Shown here piece by piece: positions 1-11,315 of a stretch of 64,000 nt of DNA. This DNA is from Linum tenue (taxonomy: Eukaryota > Streptophyta > Magnoliopsida > Malpighiales > Linaceae). The stretch lies in the NCBI GenBank assembly GCA_946122785.1, contig CAMGYJ010000002.1, positions 61,405,703 to 61,469,702 of the forward strand, given 5' to 3'. Under the pieces are notes generated by a model that saw nothing but the letters and a program-made list of their open reading frames with translations, searched no databases and was not told where the DNA came from. Numbering within the stretch: position 1 is the stretch's first letter; every line of letters begins with the position of its first letter. Position numbers and translations under genes: made by a program.

Positions 1-3000
1 CAATTGCATGGCTGGAAGAGCAACCATCCGACGAAGATTTCGTCGGCCGCAGTCCAAAAACGTGTCGTTCGAAGTTCAAATCGCCGATTCTTCGAGAAAA
101 CTCAGAAAAGATAAGTTATTTCTGGGTTTCTTTTCTTTTCTTTCAAGTTTATTCCCTGATTCCTCGTTCCCCCAACTCTATTCTAACCCTTCTTGTACTG
201 GTATATATAGGGGGGATTCAGAGCCGAGAGGTCTTTTCTCACCACGCCATCTTCTGAAATCGAGAACAAGAAGTCAAGAACACCCCAGTCGAGTCCACAG
301 AGAGCTTAGATCGAGGGATTTAGGCGAGCCTCCAGACAGAGTCCAGTCATCGAGGGTAAGTTGCTTCATCTCGCCTATACTTTTTATGAATTATTGGTTA
401 GTGGTGTCAATACAGACATGCATGCATCAAATTGCAGTTCTAACTTGCTTTCTGTTCGTTGTTGACTCTTGTTTGTGCTAGGTTGGTCTCGGTCGTTTGG
501 AACTTTGGATCTGGTTTCGAGAACTGAAGTGGAACAGAGTCAGTGAGCAGGGAGGATCAGTCTACTGTCATTGGGTACTCGACAGTCCACATAAAACTCC
601 AATCCGAGAAGGTAATCCCGTCCTCCTCTCCTAAGCCTCAACTCACTGTGTTTGACTGTTTGTTCATAAATCATAATGCTGTGACTTGTTGTGACAATAA
701 GAGGATTATGAATCCTGGATTCATAATGCTAATAATTAAAAATAATTAAACTGTAATCGTGTTGTGCTGCTTAAGATGTTTGTTTGCAAATTTGTGAAAT
801 GTGAATGTAACTAAGTTAATAAGTAACTAAGTTAATGTAAGGTGCTCCTACTAAGTTAATGTAATCGTGTTTTGCTGCTTAAGATGCTTAAGGTGTTTTG
901 CTTAGTTACATTATGTAACTAAGTTAATAAGTAACAACTAAGGCTTAACTGCTTAAGTAGTAATACATAATTAAGTAGTAATACATAATTTTTTTATGTT
1001 CAGATGGAATGTGCTCTTACTGCTATAAATGTTGACCTTGCTCCCAATGTCAATGTCCCTGAACAACCTGTCCAACCTCAACCTGAACAACCTGGTAATG
1101 TTGAGGAGCTTGAAGCTCAACGTAAGTTGACCTCTGATGTGTGGCCTCACTTTAACCGAGTTAGGGTTAATGGGGTTATGAAGGCTAGGTGTAAGTACTG
1201 TCGTAAATCCCTTGGTGGGGAAACAAGTAATGGAACTTCACACCTAAGAACCCATATCAAAACATGTATCCAAAAGAGGATACATGATGGTTCTCAAAAA
1301 ATACTTGGGCCTAACTATAAACCTGCTGGAAATCCTCAACTCTCTGCTTCTCAATACAATTATGAGGTATCTAGGAAGGAACTTTGCTCAATGATTCTGG
1401 TCCATGAGTACCCCCTTAGCCTTGTTGATCATGTGGGTTTCAAACGTTTTTGCTGTTCTCTTCAACCTCAGTTCAGTGTTCCTAGTAGAAACACTGTCAA
1501 AAAGGACATTTTGAGTTTGTATGGTGTTGAAAGGGGTAAATATCAGACCATTATTGATGGTAACCTGGGGAGGGTTTCAATTACAACTGATTTGTGGACA
1601 ACCAGAAATCAGAAAAGGGGTTATATGGCAGTAACTGGTCACTTCATTGATAACTCTTGGAACCTCCGTAACATAATGATGAGATTTATGTATGTTCCAG
1701 CCCCTCACACTAGTGAAAGGCTTGCTGATAGGTTGTTTGATTGTCTTTTGGATTGGAACATTGATGGTAAGTTGTCCTCAATCACATTGGACAACTGTAC
1801 CACCAATGATTCCATGATTTTCCACATGAGAAATAAGCTTCTGAGCAGTGACTTGTTGCTTGATGGTAAATTGGTTCATATGAGGTGTTCTGCTCATATT
1901 CTGAATTTGATTGTAAGGGATGGTTTGGATGCAATCAAGGATGCTATAAATCTTATTAGGGAGAGTGTAGTTTACTGGAATTCTACACCTAAGAGGGTTC
2001 AAACCTTCTTCGAAGTTGCTAAGCAACTTAAGCTGTCCGTTGAGAGAAAATTAGTCCTTGATTGTCCAACTAGGTGGAATTCCACCTATCATATGCTCTC
2101 TGTTGCTATTCCCTACAAGGATGTCTTCTTTCGTTTGAGTTTGAGAGACAATCATTACACATCAGTTCCTTCTAGTGAACAATGGGAATTTGCTTCTACT
2201 GTGATTGGGAAGCTGGAAATCTTTTCTGAGATTACTGAGTTGTTCTCTGGTTCCAAATATCCTACTGCCAATCTGTTTTTCCCCAAGATTTGTGACCTCA
2301 GACTTAAACTGAATGAGTGGGGTGTTGATCCCAATCCTGTGATTTTTGGAATGGCTAGTCAAATGTCACTGAAGTTTGATAAGTACTGGGATGATATCCA
2401 TCTTGTGCTTGCTGTATCGGTTGTTTTGGATCCTAGATTTAAACTCCATGTGATTGAATACTATGCTGGAAAGTTTGGGAATACAGAAACTGATTTGGTT
2501 GCTGAGAATATCAAGCAAATGATATGTGGTTTGATTCGTGATTATCAAACCAAAGCTGAGAACAAATCTGGTTCTCAAACTGGAACTTCTTCTTCTGGTT
2601 CTGGATCTGCTTCTGCCACTGAACTTGACTTTGAACTCTTTGTAAGTCAAAGGAAAAAGAGTAAGACTTCCTTGATTACAACTGAGTTGGATATGTATCT
2701 TGCTGAGGATATCATTCCTCGCACAGCAGAGTTTGATCTGCTCTTGTGGTGGAAATTGAATGGTTTGAAGTATCCGACCTTGCAATCAATTGCAAGGGAC
2801 TTTCTGGCAATCCCTATTACTTCTGTGCCTTCTGAGAGTGCATTTAGTTCTGGTGGGAGGTTGTTAGACCCTCACCGGAGCAGGCTGCATTATTCGACTG
2901 TGGAGGCAATGATGTGTACTAGGAGTTGGATAATGGAGGACATGCAACGAGGTAAAATGCAACTATATCTCTCAAAATTATTGGTTTAAGTTTTAACAAT

Positions 3001-3983
3001 AGTATCCACTCATTCAACTGGTTTTGTGCAGATTCAGAGGCTGCTGCAGAGGCATTGGAGGGACTCTTCTCAGCAATGACAGTGGAAGATACAAGTGTGG
3101 AAGAGGCAGAACCTGGTGGTAAGCTCAATAGATCATTTTTAAAAAGTGTGTTCTATCAGTTCTTTGTATTCTTTCATTGAGGAATACTTACATTTGCATT
3201 GTTTCTATTTCAGGTCCAGAACTCACCTTAATGAGATCACCATTTGCCCATGAAGACTGATTGGTAATCTACTGTGGGACCAAGGTAAAAAATGTCTTCA
3301 CAAAACCAGTTGTTGTCGTTGATGAATGAGTTTTATGCATTTAGTCTTTACTAACAGTGTGTGTTCTTTACACAGTTTCAATTGATGTCTGCTGGTCTGC
3401 TGATTTACATCGATTGGAATGAGGGTCAGGGGTGGTCGGGTGGATGATTCCTCAATGATTCGATGCTGCTGGAACCTGAAATGTTGATGAGCTGCTGTTG
3501 CTTGCAGCTTTTCTTTCTACTGTTTTTGGCAAACGAATTAGACATTTTAGAATTTAGAGTCGGCTGTTTTTGGTTATTGGTTCATCTGATTTTTGGTTAT
3601 TGGTTCATTTGATCATTGTGATTCACAAACATGGAACAAATGTTGTTTTTGGTGTTGTTGCTTGCTGAGCTGTTGGCATAGTGCCACTATTGCAGCTTGG
3701 CATGCTTTCATTTGTTTATTTCAAGTCATTTTGACAGATCAGTGACAGTCAGTATGAATAAATTTGCCAGTTTTCCAGTTTTTTTGTCATTTTTAATTTT
3801 TTTTTAATGTTTGTAGCGGGTATAATGGACCCGCGGGCACCCGATTACCCATTGGGGATGGGGATGGTTATCCAGCCAAGCCCGCAAGACCGTTTGGGCC
3901 GGGGCCGGGGAAACCCGAGGCCCATGGTGGGCAGGCAATGGATCCAGGCTACCCGGCCCCGATCCGCCCCGTTGCCAAGCCTA
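1..3983 (+). mobile_element. hAT (Ac/RICESLEEPER-type) DNA transposon, left end outside window
   Basis: The right end is a GC-rich hAT-like terminus: positions 3830-3983 are rich in CCCG/GGGT words and finish in GTTGCCAAGCCTA, which reads from outside as TAGGCTTGGCAACGGGG. Cut-and-paste hAT ends of this kind are usual. No matching left terminus occurs between position 1 and the gene, so the element starts outside the window, and the 8-bp target duplication (right copy expected at 3984-3991, AGTCTAAA) cannot be checked. The interior holds one spliced transposase gene with leader introns at about 355-481 and 610-1003. The 3' untranslated region has another likely intron (about 3284-3376). No coding lesion was seen. 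Confidence 0.8.
1004..3260 (+). CDS. hAT transposase, BED zinc finger and C-terminal dimerisation domain, apparently intact
   Basis: Catalyses excision and reinsertion of hAT elements, acting in the nucleus as a dimer. The exons are 1004-2951, 3032-3118 and 3214-3260; with these GT-AG introns the frame stays open for 693 residues. Reading straight through the first intron would instead stop at 661 residues. A BED-type zinc finger lies at about residues 45-88 (C63, C66, H84, C88). The catalytic region shows TTDLW, then LDNCTTND, then SVPSESAFSSGG, matching the positions of the three hAT acidic residues. WWKLN and SRLHYSTVEAMM belong to the hAT dimerisation domain. The start follows an intron acceptor (TTCAG|ATG). 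The last 44 residues come from the two small exons and are acidic. It could be a domesticated DAYSLEEPER-type gene, but the hAT terminus downstream favours a transposon. Confidence 0.85.
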
Positions 3984-4505
3984 AGTCTAAATACTCATCC
4001 AATTCTGGGTCTCTCCCAAGGAAGCTTTGCCCTCATTCTTGACTGCCCCTAGTCTTCAGTCTCCACTATCTACTTTGTTCAATGTTCACCTGAGTATGAA
4101 ATTCTTCCCCAACCACGGCTTCCTTGACCCTCTAGCCTCGGCACTCCTTCAAACTGGTGCTACATGAGACCATCTTGCCTCCGGATCAGCATCATCATGG
4201 CCGTGCTTTGTGTCAATTTTGGCAACAAGCCGTGACGTTCGTTGTAAAAGTAATATGTAGATAACAAGTTCTTAGGTGGCAAAGGCTAATTTCTGTAACC
4301 TAAAAGCATTAATTTCAGCCAAAACTTAAGGAGCTCTTTGTTAGTTTCAACATCCACAACGAGCAATGAAAAGTCAAGCAGGCACATTTCATTTTGTTCT
4401 CAGATAAGAGGAGGGCATGATCACCATCATTCAGACTAGGTGAAAGCCAACTACAACAAAGTGCGCAATTGAAATTGCTCCCGAGCTCGAATAAACATGT
4501 TTAGA
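3984..4505. other. Spacer between hAT terminus and cytochrome b5 reductase gene
   Basis: No open gene is visible. The part next to 4506 is expected to hold the 3' untranslated region and polyadenylation signals of the reductase gene, which reads leftward. Nothing else was recognised. Confidence 0.4.
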
Positions 4506-7124
4506 TCAGAACTGAAACTGCATCTCGGGGGTATAGCCAATCGCTTCAAGGTGTGCTGCCATGGCCTTGTTCATCGGTGGCGGTCCACACCTAAGAATCT
4601 GCACATTTGCATCGTTATATGGTTAGCAGCTGACGAAGTTGATGGCATAGCAGGAGCACTGATGAATGACATAATGCAAAGTAGAAGCAAGGAACTCAGC
4701 AAAGGTTACCTGGATATCAGCTGCTGGAGCTGGCAAATGGGTTTGAATCATTTCCTTTGAAACAAAACCAACACCACCATTCCAAACCTCTGGGGGCTGC
4801 ATTTCAGTGTGTGTCCATATCATTATTTAACTAAAGCCATAAACAAAGGCAACCATATCAACAGACGGATCAGAGAGGTAAACAGTGTAACAACGAACCT
4901 GATTCAAGACATAGTAGATCTTGAAGCTGTCAGGGTACCGAGAAGCAAGACCTTCCAATTCCTCCTGAAAATTAAATTGGGGTTACAGTTAATTACTGTG
5001 TTTAACAGAAGAGGGTTTTTAACTAAATGAAGAAAGCAACTTAACATTTAGAAGAAGAGTGCATCTTGATTTTTACTAGAATGATTATCCAACAGAATCC
5101 TGATTTTACCTCCAAATTAAGTAGTAAACTCTAGACCAACAGTAGAACTAGAAGAATTGGAACACTCCCTTCCAGCTGTTTTAAAGCCTTATACAGTCTT
5201 TTTAGCTTGACAAGTTGAGTTTTTTTCATTTTTGTACTTCATCAACTTAAAATGCTAGCAGGACACCCACATTACCTTTAACAAAATGTCATCATGTGTT
5301 ACGTTGGCATAAATAAGATGGACCTTCGTCTGGTCTTTCGGGTTTTCCAGTATGGCTCTGGCAACCTGAAGTAGGAATTAACAAAATTAAATCTTATATA
5401 TATCTTCGCCAAAAGTAAAGTCCCGTGCTACTGGCACCCAGAATAACTCATAAATAAATAAAAAACGAGAGGCATGTAGATACTAACAGCCGAAAAGTTA
5501 AGTTTCAGAGCGTACTTGGAACATTGGTGTAATGCCAGAGCCACCAGCAAGCATTCCAAAAGCTCTAACTTGGCCAGGTTGGTATCTAAAACGCCCCTGT
5601 TTACCAGTTAAATTTCAGACATTGTCAGCAACAGAACTGAAACCACTCTTCCTATGATGGAAATCCTCATAGTGAAGCAAAATACACAATGGTTCAACTA
5701 ACAATAAGCAACACCCCTGCAGGATGCTCAATACTGCAGAAAATTGATATCAGGAATTAAAGTAATCGAAGTTTATTTTTAGAATATCAATGCAAAAGAA
5801 AACAGGGCGCAAAAGTGGATTCTACATTATTGAGGAAATAGACCTTGTACCTTGGGTCCTTTCACAGCGAGACTTTCGCCAACACGCATCTCTCTGAAAT
5901 GGTGGGACATTCTTCCTTGTGGATACATCTAATTTAGAAGGAAATCAAAATTAAGTTAAGCAGTTCAAATTGATCAAGAAGCGACTACTAGCGTGGTCCA
6001 ACTGGAGCAAAATGAACTGTCCCTTCTTTGTAACCTCCCCTTGTGTGATCAGCCTTAGAATGATAAAAAAATGTGACCTTTTCTAGCAGCAATTGCTAAC
6101 AAGATCGAATAACAGGACCCAATTAACTATGGCCAATAAGTAGTTTCCAACATCACAGCCCATTTGTTGCATGAAAAGACAGTGTTCAAGTTGAGGTAAC
6201 GAAGTCAAGTGAAGGAAAGATCATGCACCTTAATAACTAACTCAAAAGATCCAACATCAGAGTCAAGCGTAGTTGGAGTATAGGGTTTAATTACTTCCTC
6301 TCCCTGACTATCCTTGCCCCTGCAAGAGAGAAAGCTGTATAAGAACCAAGCTATGACAAATAAACAGGCCAAAAGGAAAGACCCAACTCCATCAGCCGCA
6401 GTATTATTTCTCTATTATCATGGTTGATGCAGAACAAATTCTGACGACCAATACCATGTCAAGAAATGTGCAAATGCGGGATATGCCTAACATGAACAAT
6501 CAATCATTTTGACAAAGAGGGATCATGAAAAAACCTGCAACTAATATGCTGACCAATAGGCAAGCCCAAAACTGAAGTTGGAGTAGGCAGTGCAAACGTG
6601 AACTTGGCCACATTATGGCTAAGCTGCGTGCGCTTGACGAGTTTAAAGTCCCTGAAGTTCTCAGGGTCTAAGACACCTGTAAAACAAATTTATTTTTAAG
6701 TTACCGGACAATAAAACATTGAACAGTCGATCAAAACTATGGTGCATCCTACAGTTCAGCTAGATCATCTGGAACCCAATCCCCAATTATTCCCATTGAA
6801 ACAAGTCCTTATCACATAGCCTCAAACTAGACAATTGGAAGCAGCTAAAACATGCATAATTTGTCTCAAAGTTTGCAACTTTGTGAGAACCCATCTCTCA
6901 GAAATAACAACCAAGGTAAACCCAGCCGAGAAAACCACATCATAACATCAATTCCCATCTAAGTTTGGCCAGTAGCCCAAAACAGAGAAGAGATGTGAGA
7001 AGTCCAAACCTCTAGGTTTCTTGGAAGAGAAGAGGAAGATAGCACCAATGGCAATGGCGACAACAGCCACTGCAACTCCCACGAGGATCTGAGGGTCAAC
7101 TGTCTGCAGGAATTCCAAATCCAT
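4506..7124 (-). CDS. CBR1: NADH-cytochrome b5 reductase 1, nine exons
   Basis: Passes electrons from NADH through FAD to cytochrome b5 for microsomal fatty-acid desaturation and related reactions at the endoplasmic reticulum. The exons, in gene order, are 7124-7010, 6676-6535, 6319-6229, 5928-5851, 5596-5516, 5365-5276, 4964-4899, 4796-4710 and 4598-4506. All introns are GT-AG and the joined frame gives 280 residues, the usual plant CBR1 length. An N-terminal membrane anchor covers about residues 13-33. The FAD-binding KPYT motif is at 97-100, the NADH-binding GGSGITP loop at 160-166, and CGPPPM at 254-259; the C terminus is EMQFQF. A TATA-like TATAAAT lies on the minus strand near 7201-7207. 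No lesion was found. The identification rests on close recall of the plant CBR1 family, including the start [14 protein letters not shown]. Confidence 0.95.
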
Positions 7125-7626
7125 CCTAGCGATAGTTGAGCGATCCCCCCAAAACCCACGGTTTTCCCAGGCAACTTGCCACCCAGCTGAAAGCAAGCAA
7201 ATTTATACGAGGGAGTTGGGCCGGTGGGGGCGTCTCTCAGCTGTGGGTGAAAAAAACAAGGGAAAGACTGAGAACGCGATTCGAATCAAAACTGGGGGCT
7301 TGAATGAAAGAGAATCGGGGTCGGGGATGGGGTTTTGTGAATTAATTATGTGTGTTTTATTTGAAAACTTGGTAGGTGAAGAAATTTGGAGGCATGAGAT
7401 GAGATGGGAGTGATTTTGGTATAACCAGAAAATTGGTGGGGCTTTTCAGGGAATTCTGGTACACCTACCAACAACACCACAGTCCATCGACAAACACTCA
7501 CGCGTGGGAAGTTCACTTGTCACGTGCCTATTTCTAGCACGATTGGGCTGAGTGGTCACGGTTTGGTGAGTAGTGCCCCGACTGCCGAATCTGCCTTTTC
7601 AGTGTTTGGTTTTGATGTTACATCCC
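7125..7626. other. Upstream region of the cytochrome b5 reductase gene
   Basis: About 500 bases between the reductase start codon and the target duplication of the Mutator-like element. It should contain the reductase promoter and leader. The short open frames here have no recognisable domain. Confidence 0.4.
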
Positions 7627-7730
7627 AACTTTTCAGAGTTTTTTCCAGAAATAGCACCTTTAAAAAAAAAAATTACAAAACTAGCACTCTTCCAAAACTA
7701 ATTACAAAACTAGCACCTATTTTAATGAAT

Positions 7731-8117
7731 CGCACCTTAGAGGTGCGTTTTATAAATGAAACGCAGCCTTAGAATGCGTTTCCTTCATAAATCGCACCCC
7801 TAAGATGCGATTTCTCAGGTAAATCGCATCCCCAAGATGCGATCCAAGTTTGGTCGCCAGCGACCTTCTGGATCGCACGATTAAGATGCGATCTGACGGG
7901 CTGCAGCATAGCCACGTCAGCAATCCGCGCGACTGAGTGTGGATCGCACTGGTGAGGTGCGATTTCTCGCCTGGAAAAGTGGAGCGTCATGATTCTGCGC
8001 GTTCAACGCATCGGGACGCGGGGATCGCATCCGGGGAATGCGATTTGGCGTGGAGATCGCACCGGGGAGATGCGATTTCTACGGGGTAAAATTACCCTAT
8101 CGCCCCCGAGGGGTGCG
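7731..8117. repeat. Left array of nine 17-bp palindromic boxes (CGCA-N9-TGCG)
   Basis: Nine boxes of exactly 17 bases, eight beginning CGCA and the last CGCC, all ending TGCG, with variable centres. Examples are CGCACCTTAGAGGTGCG (7731) and CGCATCCCCAAGATGCG. Spacers vary from about 10 to 70 bases. The array ends 10 bases before the TATA box of the plus-strand gene. The boxes are CpG-rich in AT-rich surroundings. Confidence 0.85.
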
Positions 8118-8127
8118 ATCTGTTGGG

Positions 8128-8135
8128 TATAAATA
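8128..8135 (+). promoter_or_regulatory. TATA box of the plant-mobile-domain gene
   Basis: TATAAATA sits 10 bases after the last left box and about 215 bases before the ATG at 8351. A pyrimidine-rich leader follows. Confidence 0.6.
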
Positions 8136-8350
8136 CCCCCCCTCCCCCTCTCATTTCTTCACTCCACACAACCCATTCTCCTTCTCTCTCTAGATATAAT
8201 CTCTCTAAACCCTCCCCTCCCAAAAGCCTAGGAAATAAAAGTCTGTTGGTTGCGGCTAAGTCCGATCTGCCATCAGAAAATATTTCTTAGGTTTTTTCCT
8301 CAAAAACCCGCCGAGCCGAGCCGAAGCTCTGTCCGAATTACGCCGAAAAA

Positions 8351-9508
8351 ATGGCCGATTGGTGGCAAGGAGAAGGAGTTTTCGTCGATGAATTTCAAGC
8401 GGTATGTACTCATCATTCTGGTTTAATTTTTATTGTTGTTATAAGTTTTTTAATTAATCTATGTACTAACCTAGTTATTTTATCGTAGGTTGGGGAGGGC
8501 GTCGATATATACAACCAAAGGTATTATCTCGAGCAAGGACCGGTGGATCCAACCGACTTGTACGACCAAGCCAATCATCGGTCAAGGGATGTTTGGAACG
8601 ATCACCCGGTACATACAATTCTTCACCATTTGTCCTTCTTTTATTTTGTTAATGTGCCTAGTGTAATATAAAATAAATTTATGTTTATTTTTTAATCGTG
8701 TTGGTGGTTTTCAATAATTTAATCGAATACATAGCGCCACTTACTTCGACTCTTTATAAAGAGATGCACGTCTAAGGAAATGGGGTTTTAAGCGATTATC
8801 ATATCCTCCCATTACCTGGGAAAATCGGGTATTAAGAGATCCTCGGATCCCCCCTTTTTCTGTCAAAAAGACTGCGTTTCTAAGAAGATGTATACCTCTT
8901 CTAAGAGTCTAACGAGTGTTGCTTTGTATTCGATTAAATTATTTAAAACCACCAACACGATTAAATTATTTACCAAACATTTGAATATGTATGTTTCTAC
9001 TTAAATTATTATTCATTAACAATGTTATTTATGTTAATTAATTAAATATGTTTGTTTTACGATAATATGTATGTACCTCTTTAAATTATTATTCATTGAC
9101 AATGTTTTATGATAATATGAAATGTCTTTTTATGATAATAAAATTATGTTTTATGTTGCATAATTTAATTAAATTAATTTAGTTATACGAAAAAACACCC
9201 TTACTAATAATAATTAACGTGTAAAATTTTCCTAGGAGTCACAAACAATAATCCGCTACAGGGGTACCACAAATGTGCTCCCATTCCACCCCGCTATCTT
9301 GCCATTTCTCAAAAGGGCACGGTTAGACTCGATTAGGCATTTTAACGGCATCCAAATCGATCGTCAACTCATCACCGCATTGGCCGAGAGATGGAGAAAG
9401 GAGACCCATTGTTTCAACCTTAGAGAAGGGGAGGCCACCATCACGCTAAAGGATGTCGCCATCCTAACCCATCTGCCCATCGACGGCAAACCAGTGTGTG
9501 TGTGTTGA
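8351..9508 (+). pseudogene. Plant mobile domain (PMD) gene, 3'-truncated
   Basis: The exons are 8351-8401, 8489-8608 and 9236-9508 with GT-AG introns, giving 147 residues. The third exon carries the start of a plant mobile domain (aminotransferase-like family, as in MAIN/MAIL1): FLKRARLDSIRHFNG, then ALAERWRKETHCF, GEATITLKDVAIL and LPIDGKPV. Full PMD proteins are several hundred residues long; here the frame stops just after LPIDGKPVCVC in a GT run where the opposing MURA-like gene begins. PMD genes occur both as host genes and as passengers of Mutator-like elements, and position inside GAG termini supports the passenger reading. The second intron carries a small foldback element. The truncated product is unlikely to be functional. 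Confidence 0.75.
8691..8965. mobile_element. Small foldback MITE inside the PMD intron
   Basis: Two arms of about 40 bases are inverted copies: the left starts TTTAATCGTGTTGGTGG and the right ends with its complement. The whole is about 275 bp and lies within the second intron of the PMD gene. Target duplication and superfamily are not clear because the flanks are AT-rich. Confidence 0.7.
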
Positions 9509-10589
9509 CCGCACGGGATATGACCCAGTGGCCGTGTCTCTTGCTGTTGATGGCCCGAATCCTAACATTGCACCCCTCGTGATGATTACGGCATCTGACT
9601 ATGAGCCTTTTGGTGTTGGAATGAGTTGTGTCCCATTCAAAATGCCGAGTCATTGCTTCAGTCTCAAGGGCGTGCCGCACATCCTTCTTCGAGCCAAATT
9701 GTTGGCCCTTCGTAAACCCAGTGAGTGGGCCCCATATTGGGACCTCTGGCGGCTCCATGTCGCTGTCGACCATCCAATTGTCGTCTGGAATGTGATTGTA
9801 GTAGGGGACTGGTACACGGTCAGGAGCTTGCTCACCATCATTATCCGAACCCGAATCTGGTGCTGAATCATCAGCACCTTCAAGAGGGTCTGAGCTGTCT
9901 GCACTGACGTTGTTTTCTCCTTCTTCATCAGAGGGGTCGCTGACTGGTCCTGGTGTGGCAGCCTCCGTCTGATCCTGCTCATGAAAGGCACCTTCATCAG
10001 CTCCATAATGGTAGTTGTGAAAACTACCGCTGCCTGTCAGGAAGTTGTACTGGGCTTGGTTGGGGATGTCCGGTTGAACTTCTTCTTCATATGACGAGAA
10101 CGATTGATGATGGCCTGCACCTTGCCCTCCATCTTGGTACTGAAAATAGGAATGAGGATCATGGTAACTTTGGTAGGGATGATCGTCATATAATTCACCT
10201 CCACCATGGATACCAGATGTTTGACCGTGTCCAGAATGACCTCCAACACTAACGGCTGGCTCGGTGTAAACGAACATCTCGGCTTTGTGCAATTTGTTGG
10301 ACCTCAAGAATTCGAGCATGGAATCTACGTCATCTTGAGTGGTTATGGTATATTCCTCATGCCACAATGACCCAGTTGCTCTGTTTGGGTATCGGTACAC
10401 CATACGATCTACCCTCCTCGTGCCATCCATGCAAGTAACGTCAGTGCATATTCGATGGAGGTCTTCAAGTTTCGGTCTGGTACCGACCGTTACTTTCTGA
10501 AAATTGCCACCGACGTAGGTGGCCCCCTTTCCGGTGTCTTCCGTGTAACCATTCCACCGTAAGCCAAGCAACAACTGACGGAATGCCAT
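9485..10589 (-). pseudogene. MURA-like Mutator transposase, N-terminal part only
   Basis: The frame starts after an intron acceptor (TATGCAG|ATG at 10589) with MAFRQLLLGLRWNG and runs about 365 residues. The first 110 residues resemble the N-terminal region of plant MURA-like proteins. A low-complexity Gly/Ser/Asp/Glu-rich linker follows. The MuDR DNA-binding domain comes next: GQQFGSKKDVRHALETEA, RLIVRCRNHHEGC, HWVISRAVNTHT. It then breaks off in a CA/GT run at about 9490-9506 and reads antisense through PMD coding sequence (to a stop at 9441). The DDE catalytic region and the zinc knuckle of MURA are absent, so this cannot be an active transposase. Confidence 0.75.
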
Positions 10590-10651
10590 CTGCATACAAA
10601 CAAACCATAGTTTAGTTAATATCATAAAAATCACAAATCACAAATAACAAT

Positions 10652-10827
10652 AAAAAGTAACACAAAATAAACTTACGAGCATATGTTAATGGCATAAAAA
10701 GTAACACAAATTAAAGTTACGAGTTCATGTTAATGGCATAAAAAGTAACACAAAATAAACTTACGAGATAATGTTAATGGCATAAAAAGTAACACAAAAT
10801 AAACTTACGAGTTAATCTTAATGGCAA
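10652..10827. repeat. Four tandem copies of a 44-bp unit
   Basis: Four consecutive 44-base units beginning AAAAAGTAACACAAA and ending GTTAATGGCAT (CTTAATGGCAA in the last copy) start at 10652, 10696, 10740 and 10784. They lie upstream of the first MURA-like coding exon, in its leader or leader intron. Confidence 0.85.
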
Positions 10828-10918
10828 ACACACTAAATAAATATAGATATACAACAGAAAAATGAAAGAGAATGCGAGGGAGAATGAGAGGTGTGAAGAG
10901 TCTGTTTTCCGGCAAGTC

Positions 10919-10926
10919 TTTATATA
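10919..10926 (-). promoter_or_regulatory. TATA box of the MURA-like gene
   Basis: TATATAAA on the minus strand lies about 20 bases inside the first box of the right array, mirroring the arrangement at the left end of the element. Confidence 0.5.
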
Positions 10927-10946
10927 GGGGAAAAAATTGTGAAAAC

Positions 10947-11315
10947 CGCACCTCTAGGGTGCGGTTTTAGTCTGCCATGCAACCCTACGTCGATAATTCT
11001 CTGCATGTCTGTGATGGGTGTCGGGAAATAATTGACACGTAAACCGCACCTGGGGGGTGCGATCTACGTGGTGAAACCGCACCTTGCAGATGCGATTCAT
11101 GTTTGGAGAAGTAAATCGCATGGCCGAGGTGCGATTTAGGTAGGTCAGGCCTAAAACGCACCTCGGCCATGCGTTTCATGTAGGCCAGACATGAAAACGC
11201 ACGGGCAAGGTGCGATTTAGGCCCACCAAATCAGATCGCACTCTCAAGGTGCGATTTACGTGTAAAACGCACCTGGGGGATGCGGTTTATGTGTAAATCG
11301 CACCTGGAGGGTGCG
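10947..11315. repeat. Right array of nine 17-bp palindromic boxes (CGCA-N9-TGCG)
   Basis: Nine boxes of exactly 17 bases, all CGCA-N9-TGCG. The first is CGCACCTCTAGGGTGCG (10947) and the last CGCACCTGGAGGGTGCG (11299). It mirrors the left array in number, box length and position between terminal repeat and promoter. Confidence 0.85.

Noticed and set aside
8..481. 157-codon frame at the window start
   Set aside because: It runs across a probable leader intron (GT at about 355, AG at 481) of the hAT transposase gene and has no domain.
3807..4052. 81-codon frame after the hAT gene
   Set aside because: Lies across the GC-rich hAT terminus and into flanking DNA; no domain.
9498..9866. 122-codon plus-strand frame after the PMD exon
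   Set aside because: Antisense of the MURA-like coding region, whose MuDR domain is on the other strand.
7731..11315. Regularly sized palindromic boxes with spacers looked CRISPR-like
   Set aside because: The centres vary, spacers are irregular, the arrays lie at both ends of a Mutator-like element, and the DNA is a plant genome.
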